34,564 nt of DNA, taken from positions 1-34,564 of the IMG/VR virus record IMGVR_UViG_3300024520_000271, one strand, 5' to 3'. Source of the DNA: a virus. Every line of letters begins with the position of its first letter. Within the stretch, counting starts at the first letter, position 1. A model generated the notes under the pieces. The model did no database searches, was not told the origin of the DNA, and saw nothing but the letters and a program-made list of their open reading frames with translations. Positions 6,068 to 14,304 of the stretch are shown one piece after another. A program made the translations under genes and the position numbers.

Positions 6068-7509
6068 TGAGTACAACGATAAGATTAGAGCCTCAAGAAT
6101 TTCAAAGTGCTTACAATGAAATTATAACGGTATTAGATAGCAGCCAAAAGAGTAGACCAAAATTTCAACATATAGTTAAAATTTATATTGATGGGGTTTA
6201 TTCTAGTAAATTAAAAGTAACACCAAACCCTGCAGGATTGGGAGTAGTTAATTTATCAAAGCATATTGAAAGCTATGTTAGTGGTGATTTAGATTTAACA
6301 GATACCAATATATTTAAACAGATACCTAATAGTTTTGTTAAATATCATATTGAATTAGAAGAAGAGTATTTACACAATCCTAACTTTTTATCGGTATCAG
6401 ATAACGGTGGTTTTGTTCAATACAATTTTACAACCGACCATGAATTTAGTTTAGGGGATTTTATTACAGTTAATGCTTCAGTTCCTGAAGGTAGTTATAT
6501 TGGTGAGCAAGAAATCACAAACGTAGTTAGTACAACTGCAGTAGTTACTACTACAGCTTTTACAGCAACTTCTGTAGGTAATGCAGAATTGACAAGCGGA
6601 GCTACTACAATCTTTACAGATGCTGCAGTATTTTCTGCAGATAAATTCGCTTTAAATAACGTAGTGGATTGGGTAGATGTCCCTAGCTTTGATCCCACTA
6701 CATACTTAGTAGATTCAGCATCCCCTTCTGATTTCCTAACAAACTTAGACACAACTCAGACAGTATTATTAGATGATAGGATTAACTTTAATTTCTACAA
6801 TAAAACCTCAAATGAAGCTGAGTATTTAGAGGTTATATCAACTTTAGGAACTATAAGAATTCCTAACAATTTTACAACTACAAGTGATGCTAATAAATTC
6901 ATTTCGGTCGGCGTTGCACCTGCTGATATATTAAATCATACAGGATCAACCGTAACAGTTGTTAGTGGTATAGCTGCAATGATAGATGATACCATAGAGT
7001 CTTATACAGTGCAGTTGATAGATTCAGCTTTTAACCCATCAACCGAATTATTTACATTTAAAGTAAAATCAGAATGTAGTCCATATACTAACTATAAATT
7101 AATATACCTTAACAAAAGCGGTTCTTTTTCTGGTTTTAATTTTGAATTAGGAAGCAATAAAAAAGTAAAAGTAAACAAAAAGAACTACAATAAAAATTAC
7201 GGCTCTGCTGCAGTTAATGGTGAAACAGTAACTTATGGATGGAACTCTTACGAGCGTGGAGCTTCTACTTATGCTACAGATGTAACTGATACTTATAGTG
7301 TTACAAGTGATTACATTACAGAATTAGAAGGTGAAAAGATAGCCGATTTAATACAAAGCCCCGAAGTATATCACTTAGATTCAAGTGATGTATTGAGAGC
7401 TGTAAATATTAACACAAATTCTGTTAAAATTAAGACAAGATTAATAGATCATTTAGTGAATTACTCAATAGATTTTACTTACGCAACAAAAAACACAACT
7501 CAAAGATGA
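6067..7509 (+). CDS. Tail structural protein
   Basis: A 480-aa protein, MSTTIRLEPQEFQSAYNEI at the start, followed by a jelly-roll-like segment with PNPAGLGVVNLSKHIESYVS (about residues 59-78). This beginning recurs in uncharacterised tail or baseplate proteins of Bacteroidota phages. The middle (residues 150-320) is rich in Thr, Val and Ser and beta-strand prone; the C-terminus includes GWNSYERGASTYATD. No enzymatic motif is seen. It sits between gp10-like protein and the giant tail protein and is coupled to both by overlaps, so a distal tail or baseplate role is inferred. Confidence 0.65.
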   Translation: MSTTIRLEPQEFQSAYNEIITVLDSSQKSRPKFQHIVKIYIDGVYSSKLKVTPNPAGLGVVNLSKHIESYVSGDLDLTDTNIFKQIPNSFVKYHIELEEEYLHNPNFLSVSDNGGFVQYNFTTDHEFSLGDFITVNASVPEGSYIGEQEITNVVSTTAVVTTTAFTATSVGNAELTSGATTIFTDAAVFSADKFALNNVVDWVDVPSFDPTTYLVDSASPSDFLTNLDTTQTVLLDDRINFNFYNKTSNEAEYLEVISTLGTIRIPNNFTTTSDANKFISVGVAPADILNHTGSTVTVVSGIAAMIDDTIESYTVQLIDSAFNPSTELFTFKVKSECSPYTNYKLIYLNKSGSFSGFNFELGSNKKVKVNKKNYNKNYGSAAVNGETVTYGWNSYERGASTYATDVTDTYSVTSDYITELEGEKIADLIQSPEVYHLDSSDVLRAVNINTNSVKIKTRLIDHLVNYSIDFTYATKNTTQR

Positions 7510-10500
7510 ATGATATAAAGATATTACTAGCTGATAGTGAAATAGATATTAAAGGCACATTCGGTTTTGGTATAAATTACACAGTTTCTGATGTAAAAGA
7601 CCCTTCAAAACGTAATGCTCCCTATTCAAAAACTGTTACTTTACTGGGAACTAAGAATAACAACAGAATAATGGGGGGGCTTTGGGACGTGAATGCTGAT
7701 TTCACATTTTTTAACCCTAATTTTAAAACAGAATGCAGCATAATTGTTAATAGTTCTACAGTTATTGAGGGGTTTTTAAGATTAAAAAACATTAAAATAG
7801 TAAATACTAACTTTGAAGAGGGGGATGCTATTGAGTATGAGTGTGTTATAACTAGTAAATCAGTAGATTTTTATGGTAAGATTCAGGATAAATTATTAAC
7901 TGAGTTAGATTTCTCATATTACAACCATGATTACACAAAAGCAAACATAGTTTCTTCATGGAGTAATGATAGTAGGGGAGCTTATGTTTATCCTTTAATG
8001 TGGAACGGTAAAGAAGTTGGTGAGGGAAGCGAATATTATAAAACTGATTCTTTTAAACCTGCTATATTTGAGAAAGCTTATCTTGTTAGAATGGCTAAAG
8101 ATGCAGGTTACTCTTTAACGGGTTCTTTAATGGATGAAACCACTACAGAAGGTTTAGCTTTTTCTAAAGCAATTATACCTTTTAACGGCGAACTTCCCGA
8201 AATAACAGAAGCAGAAGTGTTAAGGAGAAAATTTAAAGCAAGTAGTGGGAGTAGTTTGTCTTTAGCTTCAGGCTCAATAACGTCTTCTTTTTGGACTGGT
8301 GTAAATTCAGGTATTGTAAATGTTACAAATGCAACTAACGATTCTACTGCAGGGAACTTTGATAACGGGGGAAACTATGATGCAACATTGAATAAATGGA
8401 CTGTAGATGCAGATGGCGTATATGGTATTCATGCTACATTAGATTTTATATCTACTTTTTCAACTGGAGGTACTGTCTACATGAGTGGATATAGAGAAGA
8501 TTGGTGGGGTAATACAGTTCAAGATACACCCGCAGGAACTACCATTAGATTTTCTGCTCAAGTATATATTGATGGGGCTGCTTACGGTAATCACTACTCT
8601 TCTAATTATGTTCAGATGCCCACAACGTTAACTACTTCAGACGTTCAAAATAGGCAGTTAGTAATATCTTTACCGACTGTTCATTTACAAGCTACTCAGG
8701 AAGTTACCATAGTTGTATCAGTAGGTGGGGTTAACTTCGTAGCCGCAAACGGTAGAAGTTTAAATTATACAACAGATGGAACTATTAATGGCACAGTTAA
8801 TACAGTAAGCTACACAATGGAATTGGATAGTACTGTTATACATAACGAAGTTAGAAGCTCTGCTTTAACAGATGGAGACGATATAATACTTTCTGAGTTC
8901 ATACCAAAGAATATAAAACAAAGCGATATACTAACAGATATTATAAAAAGATACAATGCCTATATAACTTTAGACCCTGATAAAAGTAACACTTTAGTCA
9001 TAGAGCCTAGAGATACTTTTTATGCTAGAGGAGATACTTTAGATTGGACTAATAAAAAAGATCATTCTAAACCTGATAAGATTAAATTATTATCGGAACT
9101 GCAAAACAAAAAAATTAAGTTTTCATATACTCCTGATGAAAAAGATTACAATGAAAATTATACTAAGGCTTTAAGCGGTGATATTTATGGAGAGCATGAA
9201 ATAGAATTTGTAAATGAATTTGTTAAAGGTGAAAAAATGATTCAAACACCTTTTAGCCCAACGCCTTTAATTTATAATCAAAAAGACCCTTTAAGAAGAT
9301 GTGCCATTATTCCATCTATAAAAACTTCAGCTCCTGAGACTAATCCAAGAATTTTGCATTATGGAGGTTTAAAAAGTACTTTAAACGGACAGCCGTTTTG
9401 GATAGAGTCAACAGATGGAGCAGGAACTACTTCAAATGTGGCTTATTATAGTTACCCGTATGCAGGTCATTATGATGACCCGATAAACCCTACAATGGAT
9501 ATTCATTTCGGTACAGTTCCTTTTGAATATTATTCTGCTAAAGCTACTACAACATCTTCAACTCAGTATAATAATTATTGGAAAAATTATATAGAACAAA
9601 TTGCAGAAGGGAAGCAAGTGGATATGTATTTCTTTTTAAATGAAGTAGATATTAATTATATCAAAGATAATTTAAACGCTAAGATATTTGTAAAAGATGC
9701 ATATTATTATATTAATAAAATAGTTGATTACAACCCTATTGTTAAGGGTGTAACTAAAGTAGAATTATTAAAAATAAAAGATGGTAATACTTTTGTGGAT
9801 AATATAGAGATTATAGATGGCGATACATATAATCCAAATGAAGGAACTGATGTAACAGCAGGAAGTGGTAACGGGAATACTTCAGGCTCTACTGGAGTTA
9901 CAATTAATGGAGAAGATAATAGAGTAGGTACAGCATCATATAATGTTACAATTAATGGTAATGATAACTTTGTAGGAGATGATTCGCCAAACGCAATTAT
10001 AACAGGAGATAACAACGTAATTGATTCAGCTGTAGAAAATGGTTTTGTAATCGGAGCAAGTAACAGAACGGTATCACAATCTAATACTGGTTACATTGGC
10101 GAACAATTTTATAGAGATGGAAAGCCAGCTACAGTTGTAGAAGATTACGAATTAGCAGACGTAATAACTTTAAGAGATGCAGGGACTTTAGAAGTTGGAG
10201 TTTCTTATAATTGTATTGATTTAGGATTACAATTTAAAGCAGAAGCAGTAGATGTTTTAAATTTTAATAGCACTCGTATTCTAGAAGTACCAAAAGCTTC
10301 TTTATATTCTAGCCTTGAAATATGGATTCCTAATAAGGATTATTCTGTAGATGATTTAGTTATATGGGGTGGGGTTGTTTGGAGGTGTACTGCAATAAGC
10401 GGAGGGTACAGCCCTATAGATGATTATACACTGAACAGCTCATATTATGAAGTAAATAGATCAGCAGGGAATTATGAAACCTTAAAGGTAGATGTATTAT

Positions 10501-10922
10501 ATAGTGAAGCAGATTCTCAAATAGTAACCACAAGAGATTCAAGAGGTAATGTAGTAAATACTATGGATGAAGATTTACACGTTTTATCTGATTGGAATGA
10601 TTCAAGAATATCTAATAATATTTTCGAAGGGTTTATTAATAATGATGTAACAGATTTATCTAATAATATTTGTAAAATAATTAAGAACAATAGAAATTTT
10701 GGAAGCATTACAGGTAACAGGAACAATGGAGATATAATGGAAAACACCTCTCAAACTGCTACCACTTTTTCAATTACTGACAATGTTAATAACGGTAGTA
10801 TAGATTTTAATCATTCTACAGCTAACATTACAATTAATAATAATGTTAACAATGGTTATATAGGTAATGCTACAACAACTAATAGAGCTGCAAGTATATC
10901 AGATACAACTGTGAATAAATAA
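7506..10922 (+). CDS. Large tail protein with Asn-rich solenoid C-terminus
   Basis: At 1138 aa this is the largest protein in the window. The N-terminus (MNDIKILLADSEIDI, then DPSKRNAPYSKTVTL) is typical of tail/baseplate hub proteins of Bacteroidota siphophages. Residues about 240-440 form Thr/Ser-rich beta domains. Residues about 790-850 show repeated GxxNxxxG motifs (VTINGEDN, VTINGNDN, IITGDNN) that look like turns of a left-handed beta-solenoid of the trimeric adhesin head type. The last 120 residues carry another Asn-rich series (NNIFEGFINN, NNGSI, NNVNNGYI). The gene probably encodes a baseplate hub extended into a host-contacting fibre. It ends 62 bases before the converging minus-strand cluster. 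Confidence 0.7.
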   Translation: MNDIKILLADSEIDIKGTFGFGINYTVSDVKDPSKRNAPYSKTVTLLGTKNNNRIMGGLWDVNADFTFFNPNFKTECSIIVNSSTVIEGFLRLKNIKIVNTNFEEGDAIEYECVITSKSVDFYGKIQDKLLTELDFSYYNHDYTKANIVSSWSNDSRGAYVYPLMWNGKEVGEGSEYYKTDSFKPAIFEKAYLVRMAKDAGYSLTGSLMDETTTEGLAFSKAIIPFNGELPEITEAEVLRRKFKASSGSSLSLASGSITSSFWTGVNSGIVNVTNATNDSTAGNFDNGGNYDATLNKWTVDADGVYGIHATLDFISTFSTGGTVYMSGYREDWWGNTVQDTPAGTTIRFSAQVYIDGAAYGNHYSSNYVQMPTTLTTSDVQNRQLVISLPTVHLQATQEVTIVVSVGGVNFVAANGRSLNYTTDGTINGTVNTVSYTMELDSTVIHNEVRSSALTDGDDIILSEFIPKNIKQSDILTDIIKRYNAYITLDPDKSNTLVIEPRDTFYARGDTLDWTNKKDHSKPDKIKLLSELQNKKIKFSYTPDEKDYNENYTKALSGDIYGEHEIEFVNEFVKGEKMIQTPFSPTPLIYNQKDPLRRCAIIPSIKTSAPETNPRILHYGGLKSTLNGQPFWIESTDGAGTTSNVAYYSYPYAGHYDDPINPTMDIHFGTVPFEYYSAKATTTSSTQYNNYWKNYIEQIAEGKQVDMYFFLNEVDINYIKDNLNAKIFVKDAYYYINKIVDYNPIVKGVTKVELLKIKDGNTFVDNIEIIDGDTYNPNEGTDVTAGSGNGNTSGSTGVTINGEDNRVGTASYNVTINGNDNFVGDDSPNAIITGDNNVIDSAVENGFVIGASNRTVSQSNTGYIGEQFYRDGKPATVVEDYELADVITLRDAGTLEVGVSYNCIDLGLQFKAEAVDVLNFNSTRILEVPKASLYSSLEIWIPNKDYSVDDLVIWGGVVWRCTAISGGYSPIDDYTLNSSYYEVNRSAGNYETLKVDVLYSEADSQIVTTRDSRGNVVNTMDEDLHVLSDWNDSRISNNIFEGFINNDVTDLSNNICKIIKNNRNFGSITGNRNNGDIMENTSQTATTFSITDNVNNGSIDFNHSTANITINNNVNNGYIGNATTTNRAASISDTTVNK

Positions 10923-10984
10923 TTCCTAACATTCGCTAAGTGGCATTTAAACGCCACCAAGCTCGGTGTTGTAATCAATTATGC
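10923..10984. repeat. Inter-gene element E5 between converging genes
   Basis: These 62 bases separate the stop of the large tail gene from the stop of the last minus-strand gene. GTGGC (10940-10944) pairs with GCCAC (10953-10957), so it may terminate in both directions. Read on the minus strand it shares ACAACACCGAGCT and TTAGCGAATGTTAGGAA with the spacer at 25025-25139, so it belongs to the same element family. Confidence 0.7.
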
Positions 10985-11224
10985 TTAAATCATAAATACA
11001 TCATTGCATTCCTTACATCTAACCCATCCTGCTATTTCGGGTTCAGTGTTTTTACAGTCGCATAACTGTTCGCTTTGCCTTACAACATTATGTATAACAA
11101 ATAATTTTACTAAACTTTTTGCTAAATTGTTAAATTCGCTTTCTGCAATACACCCTTCCAAGCTTTCTGTAACTGTATCTGAGTGTTCGTAGCTTTTTAT
11201 TATTTTCAATATTTCCTTTTCCAT
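10985..11224 (-). CDS. 79-aa zinc-ribbon-like protein
   Basis: Last gene of the minus-strand cluster. It encodes a helical N-terminal part (EKEILKIIKSYEHSD) and a C-terminal CxC...CxxC arrangement (LCDCKNT ... VRCKECNDVF) suited to binding zinc. Overall design, size and position of the Cys pairs resemble the neighbour at 11588, suggesting paralogues or a common theme. No known function; short zinc-ribbon phage proteins are often nucleic-acid or host-protein binders, which is inference only. Confidence 0.65.
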   Translation of the reverse strand: MEKEILKIIKSYEHSDTVTESLEGCIAESEFNNLAKSLVKLFVIHNVVRQSEQLCDCKNTEPEIAGWVRCKECNDVFMI

Positions 11225-11284
11225 AATTATTGTAGTTTTAAATCCGTAAAATTAAATGCCATACATTAGCCGTTAGTAGCAATA
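11225..11284 (-). repeat. Inter-gene element E4
   Basis: Spacer of 60 bases between minus-strand genes. On the minus strand it opens with GCTACTAACGGCTAATGTATGG shortly after the stop codon; CTAACG close behind a stop also occurs in the spacers at 11504-11587, 12113-12395 and 24568-24614. Confidence 0.5.
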
Positions 11285-11503
11285 TTAATGGTTTTCACAG
11301 TTTCCTTTATGAGCCAATGACATTGCATCACTCCAAGGTCTACAGCTAATGTAAATATATTCACAACCATCTACCTCTATTACCTTGTATGTTTTTTCAG
11401 GGTTTACATCATTATCACTTCCTTCTAGGGTACAACCAACCATTAAAAAAGCAACTAACAATGTGTAAAATGCATAGCTTAATTTTGTTATTAAATTTTT
11501 CAT
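11285..11503 (-). CDS. Small lipoprotein
   Basis: The 72-aa product has a classical lipoprotein signal: a basic N-terminus (MKNLITK), a hydrophobic stretch (residues 9-23) and a cysteine in LMVGC (residue 24), followed by an acidic TLEGSDND, which favours surface export in Bacteroidota. The mature part is about 49 aa with three further Cys. A phage lipoprotein in an accessory cluster could act in superinfection exclusion or host-envelope modification, as some known phage lipoproteins do; nothing here proves that. Confidence 0.7.
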   Translation of the reverse strand: MKNLITKLSYAFYTLLVAFLMVGCTLEGSDNDVNPEKTYKVIEVDGCEYIYISCRPWSDAMSLAHKGNCENH

Positions 11504-11587
11504 CTGTTTTTATTTTTAAAGTTTATTAATTATTCAAAGTTCTGTGCTGTTTAGGTCGCCACGCATCTTATACAAATACGTTAGCAA
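11504..11587 (-). repeat. Inter-gene element E3
   Basis: Spacer of 84 bases. On the minus strand it begins GCTAACGTATTTG and contains CCTAAACAGCACAG (plus-strand positions 11542-11555), which is identical to 24289-24302 ahead of the second small-gene array. Confidence 0.6.
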
Positions 11588-11821
11588 TCATTCAACGGCT
11601 ATATTTCCGCAGTCTAAACATTTTAATGCTGTCGAGCTAATTTGTTCGTGTTCAGTTTCTTTATCACACATCCCACAAAGTAACAGATTGCTAACATTCT
11701 GTATATTTAATGCTTGCTTTAGTGCTATTAATTCATCTTCGCAATAAACAGTATTGTCAATATTTTTTAACTCTGTATTAACCATATTGGTTATCATCAA
11801 TCTTTGTACTTCTGTTATCAT
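11588..11821 (-). CDS. 77-aa zinc-ribbon-like protein
   Basis: The protein has an N-terminal helical half (MITEVQRLMITNMVNTEL) and a C-terminal CxxC (LLCGMCDKE) plus CxxC (KCLDCGN), a zinc-ribbon layout. It resembles the product at 10985-11224 in length and design. It is the third gene of the minus-strand cluster. No family assignment is possible by reading; a DNA- or protein-binding accessory role is a guess. Confidence 0.65.
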   Translation of the reverse strand: MITEVQRLMITNMVNTELKNIDNTVYCEDELIALKQALNIQNVSNLLLCGMCDKETEHEQISSTALKCLDCGNIAVE

Positions 11822-11878
11822 CTTTATCTATTTAATTTTTTCGTTAATAATTCGCACTAAACATACAGTAGTAATTAA
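11822..11878 (-). repeat. Inter-gene element E2
   Basis: A 57-base spacer. On the minus strand it reads TTAATTACTACTGTATG, similar to the TTAATTACTGCTAACG that starts the spacer at 24566 in the second array. Confidence 0.4.
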
Positions 11879-12112
11879 CTACAATAAGCTAAGTTCGTGC
11901 TTTACTTTTAGAAAATATTGATAAGCATTTACATAACCTTCATATTCTGTTGGTATCATTTGTGCGTGCTTAATTGCTTCGTTTACACATATTTCAGCGT
12001 GCTTAATTGCTATCATAGTGCATAGTATTTCATATCCGCAATCAGTATCTTCATTCATCAATATTATTCTAAAAGTATCCACTAAGTCGTTTGCTTTTTC
12101 TTTTGGTGTCAT
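11879..12112 (-). CDS. 77-aa helical protein
   Basis: Starts MTPKEKANDLVDTFR and is all-helical, with several Cys and His (CGYEILCTMIAIKHAEICVNE). Proteins beginning MTPKEKA..LV are common, uncharacterised small proteins in Bacteroidota phages and prophages, so this is very likely a true gene. Second gene of the minus-strand cluster, preceded by a 283-base spacer. Confidence 0.7.
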   Translation of the reverse strand: MTPKEKANDLVDTFRIILMNEDTDCGYEILCTMIAIKHAEICVNEAIKHAQMIPTEYEGYVNAYQYFLKVKHELSLL

Positions 12113-12395
12113 AATCTAAGTTTTGTGCTTATAAACCGCTTACAGTAGTTAACACTGTATATAGTTTATAAGCCTAATTAATATTCGTTTTTAATTGTAA
12201 ATTTCTGCTATGGCTTACAAAACCATATACTAAACGTTATGATGCAATTAAAAAAGACATACAACAATAAATATAAGTAATGTGGAGTATAGTCTTTCTT
12301 TATTCCAATGCTTACTTCGTCAAGATGGGTGGTTCACTATACACATCATACCAACAAGTTACCGCACTACTCATATTCTTTGCCGTTAGTAATCA
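12113..12395 (-). repeat. 283-base non-coding spacer E1 with nested inverted repeats
   Basis: No convincing gene lies here. The plus strand holds an inverted repeat GCTTATAAAC (12127-12136) / GTTTATAAGC (12164-12173) with a second pair nested inside, TACAGT (12141-12146) / ACTGTA (12154-12159). Bases 12242-12267, read on the minus strand, match 25038-25063 at 25 of 26 positions. On the minus strand the spacer starts ACTAACGGC right after the stop of the preceding gene. The element is long for a phage and looks imported. Confidence 0.6.
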
Positions 12396-12551
12396 TTATT
12401 TTAACACCTCATTAATTGAAGCTCTTAATATATCAAATCCGCCTCTATCATCTAATTGAGATTCTATTTCCTTTAACATATTCTTATAACTATCTATTAA
12501 CTTCCATTGTGCCTCAATAATCTTTAACTGTTTTTCTACTACTTCATCCAT
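12396..12551 (-). CDS. 51-aa coiled-coil protein
   Basis: First gene of the minus-strand cluster. The 51-residue product (MDEVVEKQLKIIEAQWKLID start, ending RASINEVLK) is almost entirely helical with heptad spacing. A good Bacteroidota-type promoter stands just upstream on the same strand (12573-12604), which supports expression. No known family. Confidence 0.65.
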   Translation of the reverse strand: MDEVVEKQLKIIEAQWKLIDSYKNMLKEIESQLDDRGGFDILRASINEVLK

Positions 12552-12572
12552 ATTATTCCGTTTAGTGAATGA

Positions 12573-12604
12573 CAAATATAATAAACTTTTTTAATATAAA
12601 CAAA
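12573..12604 (-). promoter_or_regulatory. Minus-strand promoter of the accessory cluster
   Basis: On the minus strand TATATTTG (plus 12573-12580) lies 20 bases downstream of TTTG (plus 12601-12604), matching the TTG-N19/20-TAnnTTTG Bacteroidota promoter. It directs transcription leftwards into the five small genes 12551 to 10985. Confidence 0.75.
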
Positions 12605-12617
12605 GTAAAAAAAAAAA

Positions 12618-12632
12618 ACTTTTAAATATATG
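12618..12632 (+). promoter_or_regulatory. ACTTTTAAATATATG motif, copy 2
   Basis: Identical to 2624-2638; ends in the ATG of the 55-aa gene at 12630. It lies just beyond the divergent minus-strand promoter and marks the resumption of rightward structural genes. Confidence 0.55.
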
Positions 12633-12797
12633 AGCGAAAAAGAATTCTATAATAAAATTAGATTAGATGAAAATGGAAAACTAATAACTGTAGTAAATAC
12701 AAAAACAAACATAGATACTAAGGTAGGGAATAGGTATAGCTTCTTTAAAAAAATCAAGTTGGATGATACCAATAGAATTAAAATAGTTTTTGAATAA
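12630..12797 (+). CDS. 55-aa protein with duplicated RLDENG-like motif
   Basis: A 55-residue protein with two similar blocks: FYNKIRLDENGKLITVV (residues 6-22) and FFKKIKLDDTNRIKIVF (about 38-54). The following gene begins with a third version, FFKEVRLDENGALVVSL. The stop TAA is directly followed by that gene's ATG, so the two are translationally coupled. The block looks like a short beta-hairpin used as an attachment or oligomerisation module on tail proteins; I recognise no named family. Confidence 0.65.
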   Translation: MSEKEFYNKIRLDENGKLITVVNTKTNIDTKVGNRYSFFKKIKLDDTNRIKIVFE

Positions 12798-14303
12798 ATG
12801 GCAGACTTAGAAATAGACAATCAATACGACTTTTTTAAAGAGGTTAGGCTTGATGAAAACGGAGCTTTAGTTGTTTCATTAGAGCAAGGTGGAGGCTTCA
12901 GTTATATAGAAGATAACTACACAGCTTTGTTGTTAATAACGGGAGCTTTAGAAGGTCAATTAGCATATATTGAAAATTCAGAGGGGACAAAATGGCTGCC
13001 CTCTACATTGGGAGGATCTTATTATCCTTCAGGAATTTATCTATATAACGGCACATCTTGGGTGAGTGATAGAAACAATATAGCTTTAACTCTTAATGAT
13101 GTATTAACTAATAGAATTGTAGTTACTCAAGATAATTACACTAACACTATAGGAGGCACAATAGACTCAACAAAAGAATATTTTATTGATGGCATTGTAG
13201 ATTTAGGAGCTACGCAAATAACTGTACCCTCTACAGGAATATCTATAAAAGGTTACAACTTTGATGCAAGTGCTTTAATTAGTTCAGAAGATAATTATTC
13301 TATGTTTGTTAGTGATGTAGGAGGTAGTGGAAATGTTTTGATGTCGGATTTATATTTAACTGCTTCAGGAACTAACTCTAAAGTGTATGATCTAGTAGAT
13401 GCTACTGGATTCCATACTATAGAAGTGAATGTAATAAACTACATAGGATGCACCTCTTTAGGAGTTATTGATAATTATAGACAAGGATTAGAAGCAGGTA
13501 CAGGTCGCTTTGGCGGCACTCCTCAACTTGAATTAAAAGGTGTTTGGGTAGGGGGATATTTTATTGATACCTCAATAGTTAGAAGCTTATCAGATGGTAG
13601 CTATTCATTATTTAAAGCGGGAGTAGGTTTTTTAATGAGTTCAAGATTTAGAAGTAATATGAATATAGATTTACCTGCATCAGCTTCATTTTGTGATTTT
13701 GCCCCTTCTAACTTTGTTAATCCTTCTACTTTACAGATTACTAATATGATAATGACAAGAGCAGGAGTTGCTGATGCTACAGATTTAAATTATTTTCCTA
13801 ATATAGATCAGACTGATATTGCATCGGCATGGGATGGAAACAATGGACTACCTAATACTTTTGAGGGTGGACGCTTAACTGTTTCAAGTGAAAATCTTAC
13901 CACAATATCAGCAGGGTCTACATGGCACACTTTAAATGCTACATGGAGTGCTAATAGACTAGAGCATTTTGATTCACCTGCAGCAGGTCAACTAAGACAC
14001 TTGGGGAACTCACCTAGAGAGTTTAGATGCGTTGTGAATTTTTTAATTGAATGTACAGCTAATAAGGATTTAGGTATAAGGCTTAGAAAATGGGATGATT
14101 CAGACGGCGTGTTTGTTGACTTATCTGAAGTAAAAAGGCAAGTAAATTCATTTGTTGGAGGTAGGGACGTTGCAATTTTCAATTTTATTTTTAATGTGAA
14201 TTTAGATAAAAACGATTATGTATTTTGGCAAGTTAGAAACAATAGCGGAAGCAATAACTTAACATTAGAGTTGGATTCAGACTGGTTCTTAGAAGAAAGA
14301 TAA
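12798..14303 (+). CDS. Tail fibre / receptor-binding candidate
   Basis: The 501-aa protein starts with the RLDENG block (residues 12-29) shared with the upstream small protein, then a region with SEGTKWLPSTLGGSYYPSG that resembles fibre proteins of flavobacterial phages. Residues about 110-330 alternate short strands and Gly (IKGYNF, VLMSDLYLTASG, LELKGVWVGGYF), consistent with a right-handed beta-helix as in pectate-lyase-like tailspikes. The C-terminal ~130 residues form a separate beta domain. No catalytic residues can be assigned. The position before the tape measure gene is unusual for fibre genes but fits this phage's rearranged tail module. Confidence 0.65.
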   Translation: MADLEIDNQYDFFKEVRLDENGALVVSLEQGGGFSYIEDNYTALLLITGALEGQLAYIENSEGTKWLPSTLGGSYYPSGIYLYNGTSWVSDRNNIALTLNDVLTNRIVVTQDNYTNTIGGTIDSTKEYFIDGIVDLGATQITVPSTGISIKGYNFDASALISSEDNYSMFVSDVGGSGNVLMSDLYLTASGTNSKVYDLVDATGFHTIEVNVINYIGCTSLGVIDNYRQGLEAGTGRFGGTPQLELKGVWVGGYFIDTSIVRSLSDGSYSLFKAGVGFLMSSRFRSNMNIDLPASASFCDFAPSNFVNPSTLQITNMIMTRAGVADATDLNYFPNIDQTDIASAWDGNNGLPNTFEGGRLTVSSENLTTISAGSTWHTLNATWSANRLEHFDSPAAGQLRHLGNSPREFRCVVNFLIECTANKDLGIRLRKWDDSDGVFVDLSEVKRQVNSFVGGRDVAIFNFIFNVNLDKNDYVFWQVRNNSGSNNLTLELDSDWFLEER

Positions 14304-14304
14304 T

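Noticed and set aside
12301-12395. 20-codon minus-strand ORF inside the 283-base spacer
   Set aside because: Too short, no A-rich leader, and it lies in sequence that looks like the spacer-element family.
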